In this document: piece by piece, positions 15,092 to 24,658 of the stretch
Layout of the letters: the number at the start of each line of letters is the position of its first letter
How positions within the stretch are numbered: position 1 is the stretch's first letter
NCBI RefSeq assembly: GCF_014837145.1
Contig: NZ_JACYFS010000002.1
Span: forward strand, 124,001-188,000
Direction: 5' to 3'
Length of the DNA: 64,000 bases
Source of the DNA: Chryseobacterium caseinilyticum
GTDB taxonomy: Bacteria; Bacteroidota; Bacteroidia; Flavobacteriales; Weeksellaceae
Program-made: the position numbers and the translations under genes
The notes under the pieces: model-generated
Database searches by the model: none
The model's input: only the letters and a program-made list of their open reading frames with translations
Told to the model about the DNA's origin: nothing

Positions 15092-17494
15092 ATGAAAAAT
15101 AAACTTCCTCTTGCCGCATGTTACGCGGGTTTAGGTATACTGCTCACATCGTGCAATGTAAAACTTCCCTCTGCAAAAACTCCTGATCCCGAAAGATACG
15201 GTCAGATTGACATGAATCCTGTAGTGAATGGATTTCCTAAAAAGTCTGTGCCATGGATTGTTATTTCAGACCGTTCAAGAAATACAGCCTACATCGATAA
15301 GAACGATGAAAAATCATATAAAGATGTCAAATTTTTAGAACCTTTAATGGTTTTAAAAAAGCGAGACGGAATGCTGAAAGTAGCAGAATACAATGCTGAT
15401 GCACTCATGACTAAAAAAGTTGCTCCAAAGTCAGTAAAAACATATGGCTGGATCCCGGAATCAGAACTTTTACTCTGGACATCTTCTTTAAAAAGTGAAA
15501 AAACGGGTTATCCGGCAAGAGTAGCAGTGCTTCCAAGCAACAGCGATGTCATTCGTAATTCTGAAAATTACTACAAGAATGATTCGATTCTTGTTTTTAA
15601 TTCTCCTGCACTCACCGAAGCTGCGAATGTGAAAATTCCAAACGGACAAATGGTTTATGTTTACAAACAGGCAGAAAACAACAAAAGATTTTTAGTTGGT
15701 AAAAAACCATCTTTAGATATCGACAGCATCAGCAGTGGGCTTTACGGATGGGTAAGCTCAAACGTAATTTCTTCGTGGGGAGAAAGATCTGCTGTTAAGA
15801 TGAAAAATACAGCAGGCATAAAAGAATCAGCTCTGGGAATACACGAAGGTGCTCCCGGAAGTAATTCTACAGAAAACAGAACGGCAGTTTTGCTTACAGA
15901 TGTCAACAAAAGACCTCCGCTTGAAAATATTTTCCCGGTAAACTTAACTTTAAGCGGTACCGAAACACCTCAGTACAAAACAAAATATTTCACCAATATT
16001 TTAGATTACAGCAAAAATTATGTTTATAATGTTTTAGGTGAACCTATTTATTTCGACCGTTATAAAGAAATCACAGAAAAAAGCAAAAAACTCAACATCG
16101 TTTTTGTGCTGGATGTAAGTCCGTCCAATGCGTCATATGCTCCGATTGTGAAATCGCTATTGCAGGATCTTCAGTTGAGATTTGAAAAAACTTCTTATTT
16201 CAATGATGTAAAATATGCTGCAGTTTTGTATAAAAACAATTCATGTGGTGATAATGTTGCTCCTTCGGTTCTCGCAGCAGATTACAATATCATTACAAAG
16301 TTTATCGAAGATAAAATGAATGAGATGAATTGTCCGGGAAGCAATACCAATCAGCCACTCGCAGAAGGCCTTGCAGCGGCTGGAAATATGCTGTCCTCGG
16401 TTCCCGATGAGACCAATCTTGTTGTTACAATCGGTTCTTCAGCGAGCCGTAGCGGCAATATGTATGATGTTATCAATTCTTTAACTCTGGCTCAGGCCCG
16501 TCTTATCATGTTCCAGAGCAATGCAAGATCGGCAGATACTTATAATGATTTTGTTCTGATGTCTGAGAATATTGTAACCAATACTGCTAAAAATTCAGCT
16601 GAGCTTAAAAAGCAGAAAATTGTTGATCAGAAAGATGTTTTAACCAAAAATAATTTTAATCTCGTTGAAGGTGATGAAGGATTTTATTCATTAGACTTTC
16701 CGAAACAGAGCATGTCTCAGGGATTTGTGATTTTTCCTAAAAAAGGAGATGTAGCAGCGCCAGGATTTTTAAAGAAATCTGTAGACAGCCTTATTGCACA
16801 GGTTAGTCTGGATAACGAAATTATTGATGAGTCTCTTCATAAAAATTTCCATTCTTCTGTAGGAGCAGGACATACTGATGTAGATTTTAAATACAAATAT
16901 TTATATCCGGGACTTACAAACCCTGTACCTTACGGAATCGCAGCTCAGCTCATCAATTATGGAAACCCGTTTTTGGCGAAAGGGTATATTCCAAAGGAAT
17001 TAAGAGATTACAAACAGGGCCTGGAAAAAGGAATTTTAATTTCAGACAAGGAATATGATCAATTGAAAAACTTCTATCAGGAAGTTTATGAAAATACAGG
17101 AGCAGCACGTACAGATTTTAAACAGTCAAGAGCCATAAAGGAATATATAAAACTGCTCAAAAAATACAATCCAACCCTTGAATTTGCGAAAGATGTTGAC
17201 ATCAATGAGCAGCCAATGGCTTATGCAGTAGGAATTTCTACAGGATTTGACCTTACTGAAGAGGAAATGATGGCAAAGTACAAACTTAAAGCGTGGAGGA
17301 AATCTGATATTATTGATCCTGCTACAGCAAAAACTTATTTTAAGCACTATAAAGATCTTTCAGACAGAATGCTTGCGAACAGAAATAATCCTGCAGTGAA
17401 AATTCAGCATAATGGGCAGACTTTTTACTGGTTGAATGAATATTTTACGCCAACAATGCTTCCAACAGCAGAGCCAAAATATAATAAGCACTGA
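15092..17494 (+). CDS. tssR: T6SSiii lipoprotein TssR
   Basis: 800-residue lipoprotein (lipobox ILLTSC, Cys near 21). Its centre holds a von Willebrand A-like domain, beginning LNIVFVLDVSPSNASYAPIV near residue 335 and running through ETNLVVTIGSSASRS, where the metal-site DxSxS pattern appears as DVSPS. The N-terminal third contains SH3-like strands (KTYGWIPESELLLW, LYGWVSSNVISSW). Size, lipid anchor and the vWA-like centre fit TssR of Bacteroidota T6SS, thought to be an outer-membrane part of the complex. It closes the membrane-complex operon and is followed by a terminator. Confidence 0.8.
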   Translation: MKNKLPLAACYAGLGILLTSCNVKLPSAKTPDPERYGQIDMNPVVNGFPKKSVPWIVISDRSRNTAYIDKNDEKSYKDVKFLEPLMVLKKRDGMLKVAEYNADALMTKKVAPKSVKTYGWIPESELLLWTSSLKSEKTGYPARVAVLPSNSDVIRNSENYYKNDSILVFNSPALTEAANVKIPNGQMVYVYKQAENNKRFLVGKKPSLDIDSISSGLYGWVSSNVISSWGERSAVKMKNTAGIKESALGIHEGAPGSNSTENRTAVLLTDVNKRPPLENIFPVNLTLSGTETPQYKTKYFTNILDYSKNYVYNVLGEPIYFDRYKEITEKSKKLNIVFVLDVSPSNASYAPIVKSLLQDLQLRFEKTSYFNDVKYAAVLYKNNSCGDNVAPSVLAADYNIITKFIEDKMNEMNCPGSNTNQPLAEGLAAAGNMLSSVPDETNLVVTIGSSASRSGNMYDVINSLTLAQARLIMFQSNARSADTYNDFVLMSENIVTNTAKNSAELKKQKIVDQKDVLTKNNFNLVEGDEGFYSLDFPKQSMSQGFVIFPKKGDVAAPGFLKKSVDSLIAQVSLDNEIIDESLHKNFHSSVGAGHTDVDFKYKYLYPGLTNPVPYGIAAQLINYGNPFLAKGYIPKELRDYKQGLEKGILISDKEYDQLKNFYQEVYENTGAARTDFKQSRAIKEYIKLLKKYNPTLEFAKDVDINEQPMAYAVGISTGFDLTEEEMMAKYKLKAWRKSDIIDPATAKTYFKHYKDLSDRMLANRNNPAVKIQHNGQTFYWLNEYFTPTMLPTAEPKYNKH

Positions 17495-17524
17495 AAATTG
17501 TATCTGATTCAATAATAATATGTT

Positions 17525-17554
17525 AAAACGGAAATTTTTGTTTCCGTTTTTTTT
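17525..17554 (+). terminator. Rho-independent terminator after tssR
   Basis: AAAACGGAAA pairs with TTTCCGTTTT and is followed by a run of T; 30 bases beyond the tssR stop. Confidence 0.85.
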
Positions 17555-17573
17555 ATGTTAAATAACTTTTATT

Positions 17574-17581
17574 TATCTTTG
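17574..17581 (+). promoter_or_regulatory. -7 element before the PAAR-like gene
   Basis: TATCTTTG matches TAnnTTTG and lies 20 bases ahead of the start codon at 17602. The same octamer serves both hcp genes. Confidence 0.55.
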
Positions 17582-17601
17582 AGTACCAAATTTCGCAAAA
17601 T

Positions 17602-18105
17602 ATGTCTACTCAATCATCATCCCATGATGGCAAACATTTCGTTGTCCAGAAGGGAACATGTCAGTGTGACCAGGGAGATCTTTTCCCCCAACATATCGTA
17701 AGTGTACACCAAAAACATTATTGGAATGACTCCGCGGGTGAAGCTGATTATCTTGCTGTTACAGAAGACGATCTTCAGTTTAATCCTTCAGGACCGAGTT
17801 TCGGAAAATGTAAATTAAAGCCAAGCTCAGGCGGATATCTACCTTGTGCCTATGCTCCGGCAGGAAAATGGCAGAAAACCTATGATAAAGTTTTGGTTAT
17901 GGGTAAGAAAGCGGTTACCGAAATTTCTGAATTACAATGCACTACAGGAGGGAAAATAACCATTAAAGACCATGGACAGCGGGGCGAAATGAGTAAAAAT
18001 AATGTGAAAAATGCTGACGCGAAAACAACCCAGCACATCAATCCTTTGGTGGATATGAATGACTATAAAGAAACTGTTTCTGAAAGTGAAATAGACGCTT
18101 ACTAA
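17602..18105 (+). CDS. PAAR-like spike-tip protein (DUF4280)
   Basis: 167 residues of the DUF4280 PAAR-like family: an early TCQCDQGD, the middle GPSFGKCKLKPSSGGYLPC with the conserved Cys pair and 'FGxC' element, the WQKTYDKVLVMGKKAV strand and the closing LQCTTGGKITI with the 'CxxGGxIxI' end. PAAR proteins cap the VgrG spike and carry effectors. It stands alone, without a toxin domain, and is directly followed (18 bases) by the peptidoglycan-cleaving effector, so it probably delivers that protein in trans. Confidence 0.85.
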   Translation: MSTQSSSHDGKHFVVQKGTCQCDQGDLFPQHIVSVHQKHYWNDSAGEADYLAVTEDDLQFNPSGPSFGKCKLKPSSGGYLPCAYAPAGKWQKTYDKVLVMGKKAVTEISELQCTTGGKITIKDHGQRGEMSKNNVKNADAKTTQHINPLVDMNDYKETVSESEIDAY

Positions 18106-18123
18106 TCAAAATCTCTATTCACC

Positions 18124-20553
18124 ATGTCAAAAAAAGGAGTTTCAAAAATTTCAGGAAATGCTTCACCCAAAATTGGAGAAGCTACAACCTATACCATAAC
18201 AGAATGGTACCCTTCGACCCCTCAAAACCAGAGAAATCCGGCAAATGTCACCTGGGAACTGTTTAAAAAAAGAGAAAACGGCAGATTCACAACGACCAAC
18301 ATCAAAAAAATGGGTGCTGGAACTTTCACGTTTGGTGAAGTTGCCCACCGCCATTGCTACCGCATAGAAGCTTACCTTTATGAATCTGAAGGAGACGGAG
18401 CTTCCACGATAGAAGTCAATCCTCAGCCAACAGCAATACCCAGAATTAATAAAGTAGCATTAAAATATGTTGATGATACGCCCGGAACTACTTTCAGCTA
18501 TACAGAAAAACTTATCGCAAGTGCTGAAACTACAAATCTTGGAGGCGAAAAACTGAAATTCAGTCTTTGGGAAGATGATGCGGATAACGAAGGTCATAAT
18601 TCCCGCAATCTTTTGATTGAATCTAAAGAGGCAACTGTGAACAGGGAAGGAACAGCTACTGCAGAGTTTATGCTTACAAGAGCTTTAATGCAGAAAGCCA
18701 TGCAGGGTGAAACTGATCCCCGGCAACTGGAGTTTTATGTGACTGTAGAATATTTTTCACACAGAAAACATGCTACGGATAATATTCATATCAATAATCC
18801 TCAGGGTACGCCGCGACGCCCGCAGCCAAGGCCAGCTACGAATAATCAACCATCTCAACCCACCCCAAACGGAAATACTCCGCCACGGGCTCAGAATTCT
18901 CCTGCAGCCGAAAAACCACAATCCCAAAAAGAAGAAATGGGAATTATGGATAACGTACGCAACTGGTGGAACAATCTTGAACTTTGGGACTGGGCCGAAG
19001 CAAGAGGAATTATTGAACCTCAGAAACCTGCAACAACTACTGCAAATGGCGGAAGAACGGTAACTGTAGTAAATCAACCCCCTGCAGGTCAGCAGAATTG
19101 TGGAGAGAGATATTGTATTAAGATAGGTGATAAAAATGAACTAATCAGAGAAATTAATATTAGACTTGCTGGTTTTGGTGGTAATATTCCTACTGATGAG
19201 TTTACCGAACGGACAGAAAAAATGATCAGGCAGTTCCAAAAAGATTATATGAAAGTTCCTGAAACAGGTAAAGTATGTGGAAATGTGTTGCTGGCTATCG
19301 ATGATTTCACGACAAAATGGACAGAAAATATCAGCAATTATTTATGCTTATGTAAAAATGAAAGAGCTATTACAAATAAATGTTCAGGATTTGGGAAGGG
19401 ACGATACAATGGAGAGTATTCCAATAGAAATCACATAGAAAGATATCATAAATACGAAAGACCGGGAATTCACCGAAGTTTACTGTGGGGAGTGAGTGCC
19501 CTGAAATTCTATTTGAGCACACAGACTGTGTATAAATATTATGGCATCACAGCAGGATACAGATGTTGGGAACACAATACACTTAAGGGTAGAACCAGCA
19601 CAAACCATATGGGTAAAGCTGTTGATCTGCAATTTTCAAAAAATGGTAGAGCAATTACCGGGAAAAGTCAATCCAACGTTGCTTTGTTAGTAGAACTTAG
19701 AGATAATTTTTTTACAAAATACCTCAACAGCAAATATCAGTGGGTGGATGGACAGAACAATTACTCACTTGAACCTTTTGGTCTCGGATCGGGGCAGACC
19801 TGGAGCTGGATTCACATGGACGTAAGAGAATTTCAAAATACGTATTTAGATGATAAGTATTTTGTAAAGACACAGGATAATGTAAGAGGAAAAAGTATTG
19901 TAGAGCTGGCAATAGAATCAGGATTTCAAAATACATGCAACTGTCTTAAAGGATTTAGCGCTCCTGTAAAACCTGCTGAAACAAAGGCGGAAGCAGGAAA
20001 TTGTGAGGATAAATTTGCCAAGGTAGCGCCAATTATCTTACGACATGAAGGAGGTTTTGTGGATCATAAGGCAGATAAAGGAGGTGCTACCAATAAAGGA
20101 ATAACATTTGCCACATGGCAAAGGTATGCAAAGGAAGATTTAAATATTGAACCTACATTGGATAATCTCAAAGCTATTACCGATGAGCAGGCTACAAAAA
20201 TTTACAGAAAGAGATATTGGGAACCTAAAGGTTTCTGCAGAGTTGAAGATGAAAGAGTCAGCCTCATGATTTATGATTGGACGATTACTTCCGGTGGTGC
20301 AGCAAAACAGGTTCAGAGATTGCTGAAAAATGAATTTGCTCAGGATATAGATGATGACGGAAACATAGGCTCATTAACAATTGATGCTATTAATAACGTG
20401 GAAGATCAGGATAAGTTACTTCAAAGAATAGCAGAAATCAGAAAGCAATATTATACCGATCTCACTTTTACAGACGGTAAAAAGAACAGTCAACAGGTTT
20501 TCTTACAGGGATGGCTGAATCGTGTGGATGATTGTTTAGAATTTAAACCATAA
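18124..20553 (+). CDS. T6SS effector with two peptidoglycan-cleaving domains (M15-type peptidase and GH108-type muramidase)
   Basis: 809-residue multidomain protein. Residues about 1-215: beta-rich domains (PKIGEATTYTITEWYPSTPQ), probably for docking. About 218-260: a Pro/Asn-rich linker, then NWWNNLELWDWAE. About 326-385: a peptidoglycan-binding fold (INIRLAGFGGNIPTDEFT, MIRQFQKDY). About 440-585: an M15/D,D-carboxypeptidase-like domain with SxHxxGxAxD read as TNHMGKAVDLQF (His ~494, Asp ~500) and the third ligand in WSWIHMDV (His ~564). About 630-805: a GH108-like lysozyme domain with catalytic Glu in LRHEGGFVDH and the following GGATNKGITFATW. It should cut both peptide stems and glycan chains in the periplasm of a target cell. 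No signal peptide, as expected for T6SS cargo. The next gene, 4 bases on, encodes a lipoprotein that may give immunity. Confidence 0.85.
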   Translation: MSKKGVSKISGNASPKIGEATTYTITEWYPSTPQNQRNPANVTWELFKKRENGRFTTTNIKKMGAGTFTFGEVAHRHCYRIEAYLYESEGDGASTIEVNPQPTAIPRINKVALKYVDDTPGTTFSYTEKLIASAETTNLGGEKLKFSLWEDDADNEGHNSRNLLIESKEATVNREGTATAEFMLTRALMQKAMQGETDPRQLEFYVTVEYFSHRKHATDNIHINNPQGTPRRPQPRPATNNQPSQPTPNGNTPPRAQNSPAAEKPQSQKEEMGIMDNVRNWWNNLELWDWAEARGIIEPQKPATTTANGGRTVTVVNQPPAGQQNCGERYCIKIGDKNELIREINIRLAGFGGNIPTDEFTERTEKMIRQFQKDYMKVPETGKVCGNVLLAIDDFTTKWTENISNYLCLCKNERAITNKCSGFGKGRYNGEYSNRNHIERYHKYERPGIHRSLLWGVSALKFYLSTQTVYKYYGITAGYRCWEHNTLKGRTSTNHMGKAVDLQFSKNGRAITGKSQSNVALLVELRDNFFTKYLNSKYQWVDGQNNYSLEPFGLGSGQTWSWIHMDVREFQNTYLDDKYFVKTQDNVRGKSIVELAIESGFQNTCNCLKGFSAPVKPAETKAEAGNCEDKFAKVAPIILRHEGGFVDHKADKGGATNKGITFATWQRYAKEDLNIEPTLDNLKAITDEQATKIYRKRYWEPKGFCRVEDERVSLMIYDWTITSGGAAKQVQRLLKNEFAQDIDDDGNIGSLTIDAINNVEDQDKLLQRIAEIRKQYYTDLTFTDGKKNSQQVFLQGWLNRVDDCLEFKP

Positions 20554-20556
20554 ATT

Positions 20557-21441
20557 ATGAAAAAACTATTAGCCGTAATTTTAATTACACTTTTAAGTTG
20601 CACAGAAAATACGAAAGCTTCAAAAATACAGACTACTCCGGCGGAGGAGAAATTGGAGACTCAGGTACACGAAAATAAAAATATATCGGGAAATTGGATT
20701 TTTACGGAAAAATCGCAAAACTCTGATATTCCAACACTTCAGTTTACGGTTACAATTAAGCAGGATGGAGAAGAGATAAGCGGTCAGTATTGTGCAATAG
20801 CTAACAATGGAGCAAAAATAGATTGTGAAAATGAGACCAGATACAATTTGAAAGGTAAACTGATTAATGGAAAGTTTACCGGAACTTTCTACAGTTTTTT
20901 CGGATCTTCAAAAGATCAGGGTAAATTTGAAATCTCAGTAATTGACAATAGTACTATCAGCTGGAAGGTACTTGTGTCTCCGAAAGCAGAGTTTTATGCT
21001 CCTGAACTGTGCAAACTGAAACGGGAAAAATCTGCGGTTTCATCTGCAGATACGAAAAAAAAATTTCCATTATCTTATACAGGGCTGGACAATTTAAATT
21101 GGGAAGAAAGTAATAGGTATGCAAATTATAATTACACATACAATCTCCCGGATTATAAAAACTCGTCGGTTATTCTTGCGAAAAACGACTTGAATGATGA
21201 TCCTTTTTACACTCTTTTTACTTTAGATAAAAATACAAGGATAATTGACTCTCTTAAAATATGCTACACAGAAGACGGATATCCTGAGAATGATAAAAGA
21301 TATTTTTTTGATTTTGTAATTAATTCCGATTATACGATTATAATCAGTAAATCTGAAAGGAAGGATTATAACAATATAAAGATATGGGGTTCAAAATATA
21401 AAATTTCAGATAAAGGAATTTTTGTGAAATATGCAAAATAA
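20557..21441 (+). CDS. Lipoprotein, probable immunity protein for the peptidoglycan-cleaving effector
   Basis: 294 residues with a lipoprotein signal (LLAVILITLLSC, Cys ~16). The part after the anchor (about 40-155) reads like a small beta-barrel: GNWIFTEKSQ, QFTVTIKQDGEEISGQYC, NGKFTGTFYSFFGSS, STISWKVLV. The rest (about 170-290) is beta-rich with no motif I recognise. Reasons for the immunity call: it begins 4 bases after the effector stop, it is anchored in the periplasm where the effector acts, and three further lipoprotein genes follow in the same orientation. No family name can be given. Confidence 0.65.
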   Translation: MKKLLAVILITLLSCTENTKASKIQTTPAEEKLETQVHENKNISGNWIFTEKSQNSDIPTLQFTVTIKQDGEEISGQYCAIANNGAKIDCENETRYNLKGKLINGKFTGTFYSFFGSSKDQGKFEISVIDNSTISWKVLVSPKAEFYAPELCKLKREKSAVSSADTKKKFPLSYTGLDNLNWEESNRYANYNYTYNLPDYKNSSVILAKNDLNDDPFYTLFTLDKNTRIIDSLKICYTEDGYPENDKRYFFDFVINSDYTIIISKSERKDYNNIKIWGSKYKISDKGIFVKYAK

Positions 21442-21850
21442 AGACATTTCGCTAGTCCCCGAAATACATACCCTTTATCATAAACCCTCTTCGGTAAACA
21501 CCCAGACATCCTCCCCACAAAACTTTCCTGCAGCCGAAAAACCACAATCCCAAAAAGAGGAAAAGGGAATTGTAGATTCTGTACGGGACTGGTGGAATAA
21601 TCTGGAACTGTGGGATTGGAAGAAGCCTATCAGGTGAAGTTCCCGGAATTGAAAAAACAGAATTTACGGGAACAATTGAAAATGGTCTTGTGAAGATACC
21701 GATTCATTTGAGACAGAAAATGGCAGAAGAACTTACACAATGGAAAGATAAATTAGCCAAGGTCAGAGAGGATGGAACGTTTACGTATAAATTTGGAGGC
21801 CCGAACGTGGTTGTGAATGATGATGATAAAAAAGAATGGCAACTAATATG
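21431..21850 (+). pseudogene. Fragment of a second effector gene, frameshifted
   Basis: The stretch 21525-21617 repeats the linker of the upstream effector almost exactly in DNA and protein (AAEKPQSQKEE, then DSVRDWWNNLELWDW versus its DNVRNWWNNLELWDW at 18949-18993). Shortly after, the frame ends at 21637, but another frame carries on without stop to 21850 with plausible coding sequence (LSGEVPGIEKTEFTG, VKIPIHLRQKMAEELTQW, FTYKFGGPNVVVNDDD). It is best read as the end of another effector with the same linker and a different tip, joined by deletion and frameshift. It overlaps the start of the following lipoprotein gene. Confidence 0.6.
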
Positions 21851-23041
21851 AATTTTAAATTTTTATATCTCACTATAGCAACAATTTTCATCATATCCTG
21901 CAATGAAAATAAGACTTCAGCTCAGAATATAAAAAAAAATAGAAGTATTAATTTGTGGAGTAAAATTCCCGAAAATCAAAAGATTGCAAAAAGAGAATTT
22001 CTCAATTTTGATAATGATGAGAATGATGAAATGATCATTACTACTACGGATAAAAATGAAAAATTATACTATGAATACTGGTTCAAAAATAAAGATCTGG
22101 TATATAAGTTTGATTATCCCTGGACTTCAATAAATTACAAATGGCTTGTTGATTTAGATAATGACGGGAAAAAAGAGATTGTAAGAGCAACGGGTTATGA
22201 AGACGGTGTAGATTATGTTATTTACAAAATTATAGGTAAAGAACAAGTTGCTCAAATATATGTCAATCCTGCATTTGTTGATACAGAAAATGAGGATAAA
22301 ATGTTTTGGGCGTATCCTAAAGATATTAAAAATGTTTTACTTGACAGTCAATATTCTTTGACGGTATCATTAAACAATAGTTATCAGAGAGAAGACAATC
22401 ATACAATTCCAGAAAATCAAAAAGAATTACCATTTCTCTTTTTTAAAGGTAAAAGCACCCAACCCGATTTTGTTTTAAAGACGCTTAATCCAATAAAAAA
22501 AATGAACCTTTCTGCGCTGATATCAGCAGTGAAAAAACAAGCTGTATCAGCAGGAAAGATACCAATCGCGTTTTTAGAGAAATTTGATTATGATATAGAT
22601 GGAGACGGAATAATGGATAAGATAGAAATATTTAAAAATGAGGGTGAAAAAAATACTTTTGATCAGGAGCATTTTGGTTTACCTTTCAAAATTTATAGAG
22701 GAACATCTAAGGGATTTGAAGTCTGGACGGAAAATAAAAATATTATTCCGCCAATGGATGGCAATTGTATTTCCGAAGGTTTTGGGAACATAATTTTTAA
22801 AGATAATTTTTTCACAATAGAATCACAAACCTGTTACGATAACAACGTTGTTGTTAATGCTTATATATCATTTGTAGTAAAAAATGATGAAATCTTGTTG
22901 CACAAATATGGAGAAACTTACTTTGATAAAGCAAATCACAAGAGAAAAATACCTGATCGGATTTGGACTGCAAAAGATTTCGGTAGAATACTTTTTGATA
23001 AAGTTACAGCTGATTTTTTACAAAAATTGAAATTTAAATAA
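21848..23041 (+). CDS. Lipoprotein with VCBS/FG-GAP-like calcium-type repeats, possible immunity protein
   Basis: The ATG at 21848 (four codons after another in-frame ATG at 21836) gives a clean lipoprotein signal: NFKFLYLTIATIFIISC, Cys17. The 397-residue product has repeated Asp-rich turns of FG-GAP/EF-hand kind: NFDNDENDEMIITTTDKN, DLDNDGKKEIVRATG, DYDIDGDGIMDKIEIF, at about 45, 100 and 255. Its start overlaps the end of the broken effector fragment, the usual place for that effector's partner. A periplasmic immunity role is inferred from position only. Confidence 0.6.
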   Translation: MNFKFLYLTIATIFIISCNENKTSAQNIKKNRSINLWSKIPENQKIAKREFLNFDNDENDEMIITTTDKNEKLYYEYWFKNKDLVYKFDYPWTSINYKWLVDLDNDGKKEIVRATGYEDGVDYVIYKIIGKEQVAQIYVNPAFVDTENEDKMFWAYPKDIKNVLLDSQYSLTVSLNNSYQREDNHTIPENQKELPFLFFKGKSTQPDFVLKTLNPIKKMNLSALISAVKKQAVSAGKIPIAFLEKFDYDIDGDGIMDKIEIFKNEGEKNTFDQEHFGLPFKIYRGTSKGFEVWTENKNIIPPMDGNCISEGFGNIIFKDNFFTIESQTCYDNNVVVNAYISFVVKNDEILLHKYGETYFDKANHKRKIPDRIWTAKDFGRILFDKVTADFLQKLKFK

Positions 23042-23069
23042 CAAGCTTGCTGAAATGGTATTTCTAAGA

Positions 23070-23259
23070 ATGCAGGTTATAAAAAATCATTTTACCTTCA
23101 TTATCTTTTGTCATTGGATGTAAGAAAAATAGTAATTTGGAAGTAAAAGATATAAATGAAAAAGACTCCGTAAAGAACCAAAACCTCAAAAAACAATTAA
23201 TAATTCAAAAAAGTTATATGATACTTTTGTACTTAGATACAATTTCAGTGATGCAATAA
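23070..23259 (+). pseudogene. Decayed small lipoprotein gene
   Basis: Between two intact lipoprotein genes, one frame starts with MQVIKNHFTFIIF and breaks; the adjacent frame continues with the lipobox FVIGC and KKNSNLEVKDINEKDSV, down to a TAA at 23257-23259. Together they spell a lipoprotein signal and a short charged tail split by a frameshift and truncated, probably a dead relative of its neighbours. Confidence 0.45.
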
Positions 23260-23283
23260 AATGATAAAATTTAAAAGACCTAC

Positions 23284-24087
23284 ATGAAATTTATCCTGAT
23301 AATATTTTTTACACTTTTGATTTTGAGTTGCCAGAAAACACCTGTGAAAACAGAAATTCCAAAGGCTGTAAAAAAAATAGAACATTCTGAAACTGAAAAA
23401 GATTTAACTGAAGAGTCTAATCTTGATTGCGGAGGGTTTTTTAAGAAAATTGTACTTTCAAGTAATCTTACAGCACTTAAAAGTTATGAAGATATTTTCC
23501 TCAGAATTGAAGATATTTCGGAAACTAAAATTGTTCTAGAGATTTACGTAAAAAATACAGGTAGTGATTCACCTACAGGTACACGCATTACTGAAAATAC
23601 GGTTGCATGGCTTCATTTTTTGCCCGGTGAGGAGAAACTTTTAGATATCACTGCTGATCCCCAAAACCCGGTAGAGTTGAGTTTTGATGAAAATATTCTG
23701 AAAAAATATAACTACAGAAAAATCTGTGGTCTGACTGAAAAAGATTCACAAACAAAAACTGTCCTTAAATCCAGCATTGAGTGTCAGGAAATTAAAGGTG
23801 TGATGATGAAAGGTGAAGAATGTTTAATTCGCAACATTTCACTGGAAGATGCTTATGATGAGATCATTAAAAAATCATTGGTTACGGACGCAGAATTTCT
23901 CCTGAAGAAACTTCCTGCAGGCAATTATTCGCAGAAAATCGGTAAAAAAGGAATTGTTGAAATCACATACAGACTCAGTCAGAATAAAATAGATATCGAA
24001 ATGCTGTATGAAGGAGGAATTACAGAAATTCACCTGATGAAAAAAGATCAAAATGTAAAAAGACAGATAATCTACAATTTTGATTAA
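23284..24087 (+). CDS. Lipoprotein of unknown function
   Basis: 267 residues, lipoprotein signal KFILIIFFTLLILSC (Cys16). The exported part has two regions: beta-rich at about 45-150 (SYEDIFLRIEDISETKIVLE, ENTVAWLHFLPGEEKLLDIT) and a second alpha/beta part at about 165-265 (KSSIECQEIKGVMMKGEECL, SLVTDAEFLLKKLP). No motif identifies a family. Co-directional with the other lipoprotein genes and overlapping none; possibly another immunity or envelope protein of the T6SS locus. Confidence 0.6.
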   Translation: MKFILIIFFTLLILSCQKTPVKTEIPKAVKKIEHSETEKDLTEESNLDCGGFFKKIVLSSNLTALKSYEDIFLRIEDISETKIVLEIYVKNTGSDSPTGTRITENTVAWLHFLPGEEKLLDITADPQNPVELSFDENILKKYNYRKICGLTEKDSQTKTVLKSSIECQEIKGVMMKGEECLIRNISLEDAYDEIIKKSLVTDAEFLLKKLPAGNYSQKIGKKGIVEITYRLSQNKIDIEMLYEGGITEIHLMKKDQNVKRQIIYNFD

Positions 24088-24094
24088 ATACATT

Positions 24095-24595
24095 ATGAAA
24101 CTGCACAGATTTTACCCAATATTTCTTTTGGTGATTTTCAATTCCTGTGAAAAACCCAAAGCCAAAAAGCAGGAAATAACAGAAGTATCATCTTATCATG
24201 CTTTTACAGATAGTCCGGCAATAAGCTTGAAAGATTCTGCGCTTATCCGGCAAAAAACAAAATTGAGTGTAAAGAAACAATTTGACTGGTTCGGAAATTA
24301 TTCCTGCAATTTTCTCAGAATGAAAGAAGAGTCCGGTGATCCCAGAGGTTGGGGAATGATTTATATTAACATGAAACGGGAATCGGCAACATTTAAATTA
24401 GAATCTTATATCGAGCAAATTTCGAAAGAATTGATTATTCTAAATCAAAATGAATCAGAAATTATTTTGTCACTAAAAAACCAAAAAGATTCAACCTTTA
24501 TCATTCATAAAAAGGAAAATCAATATTTTCTGAAAAGCAATTACATCGAAAAAATGGTAGGAGAGAAAGAAAATTATCTTTTAATAAAGAAATAA
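24095..24595 (+). CDS. Small lipoprotein of unknown function
   Basis: Starting at ATG 24095 (rather than 24080) gives a clean lipoprotein signal, KLHRFYPIFLLVIFNSC (Cys ~18), and a 166-residue product. The exported part contains FDWFGNYSCNFLRMKEES, GWGMIYINMKRESATFKLES and a C-terminal strand series, like a small beta-barrel. The GNYS... start resembles the effector-linked lipoprotein at 20557-21441 in general style, not in detail. The gene follows the previous one by 7 bases and is likely co-transcribed. Confidence 0.6.
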   Translation: MKLHRFYPIFLLVIFNSCEKPKAKKQEITEVSSYHAFTDSPAISLKDSALIRQKTKLSVKKQFDWFGNYSCNFLRMKEESGDPRGWGMIYINMKRESATFKLESYIEQISKELIILNQNESEIILSLKNQKDSTFIIHKKENQYFLKSNYIEKMVGEKENYLLIKK

Positions 24596-24658
24596 ATTAT
24601 AAAAAAAAGGTTCAAGATTTGTTGCGTGTTTTTACACATCAATTCTGAAAATTAAGGC

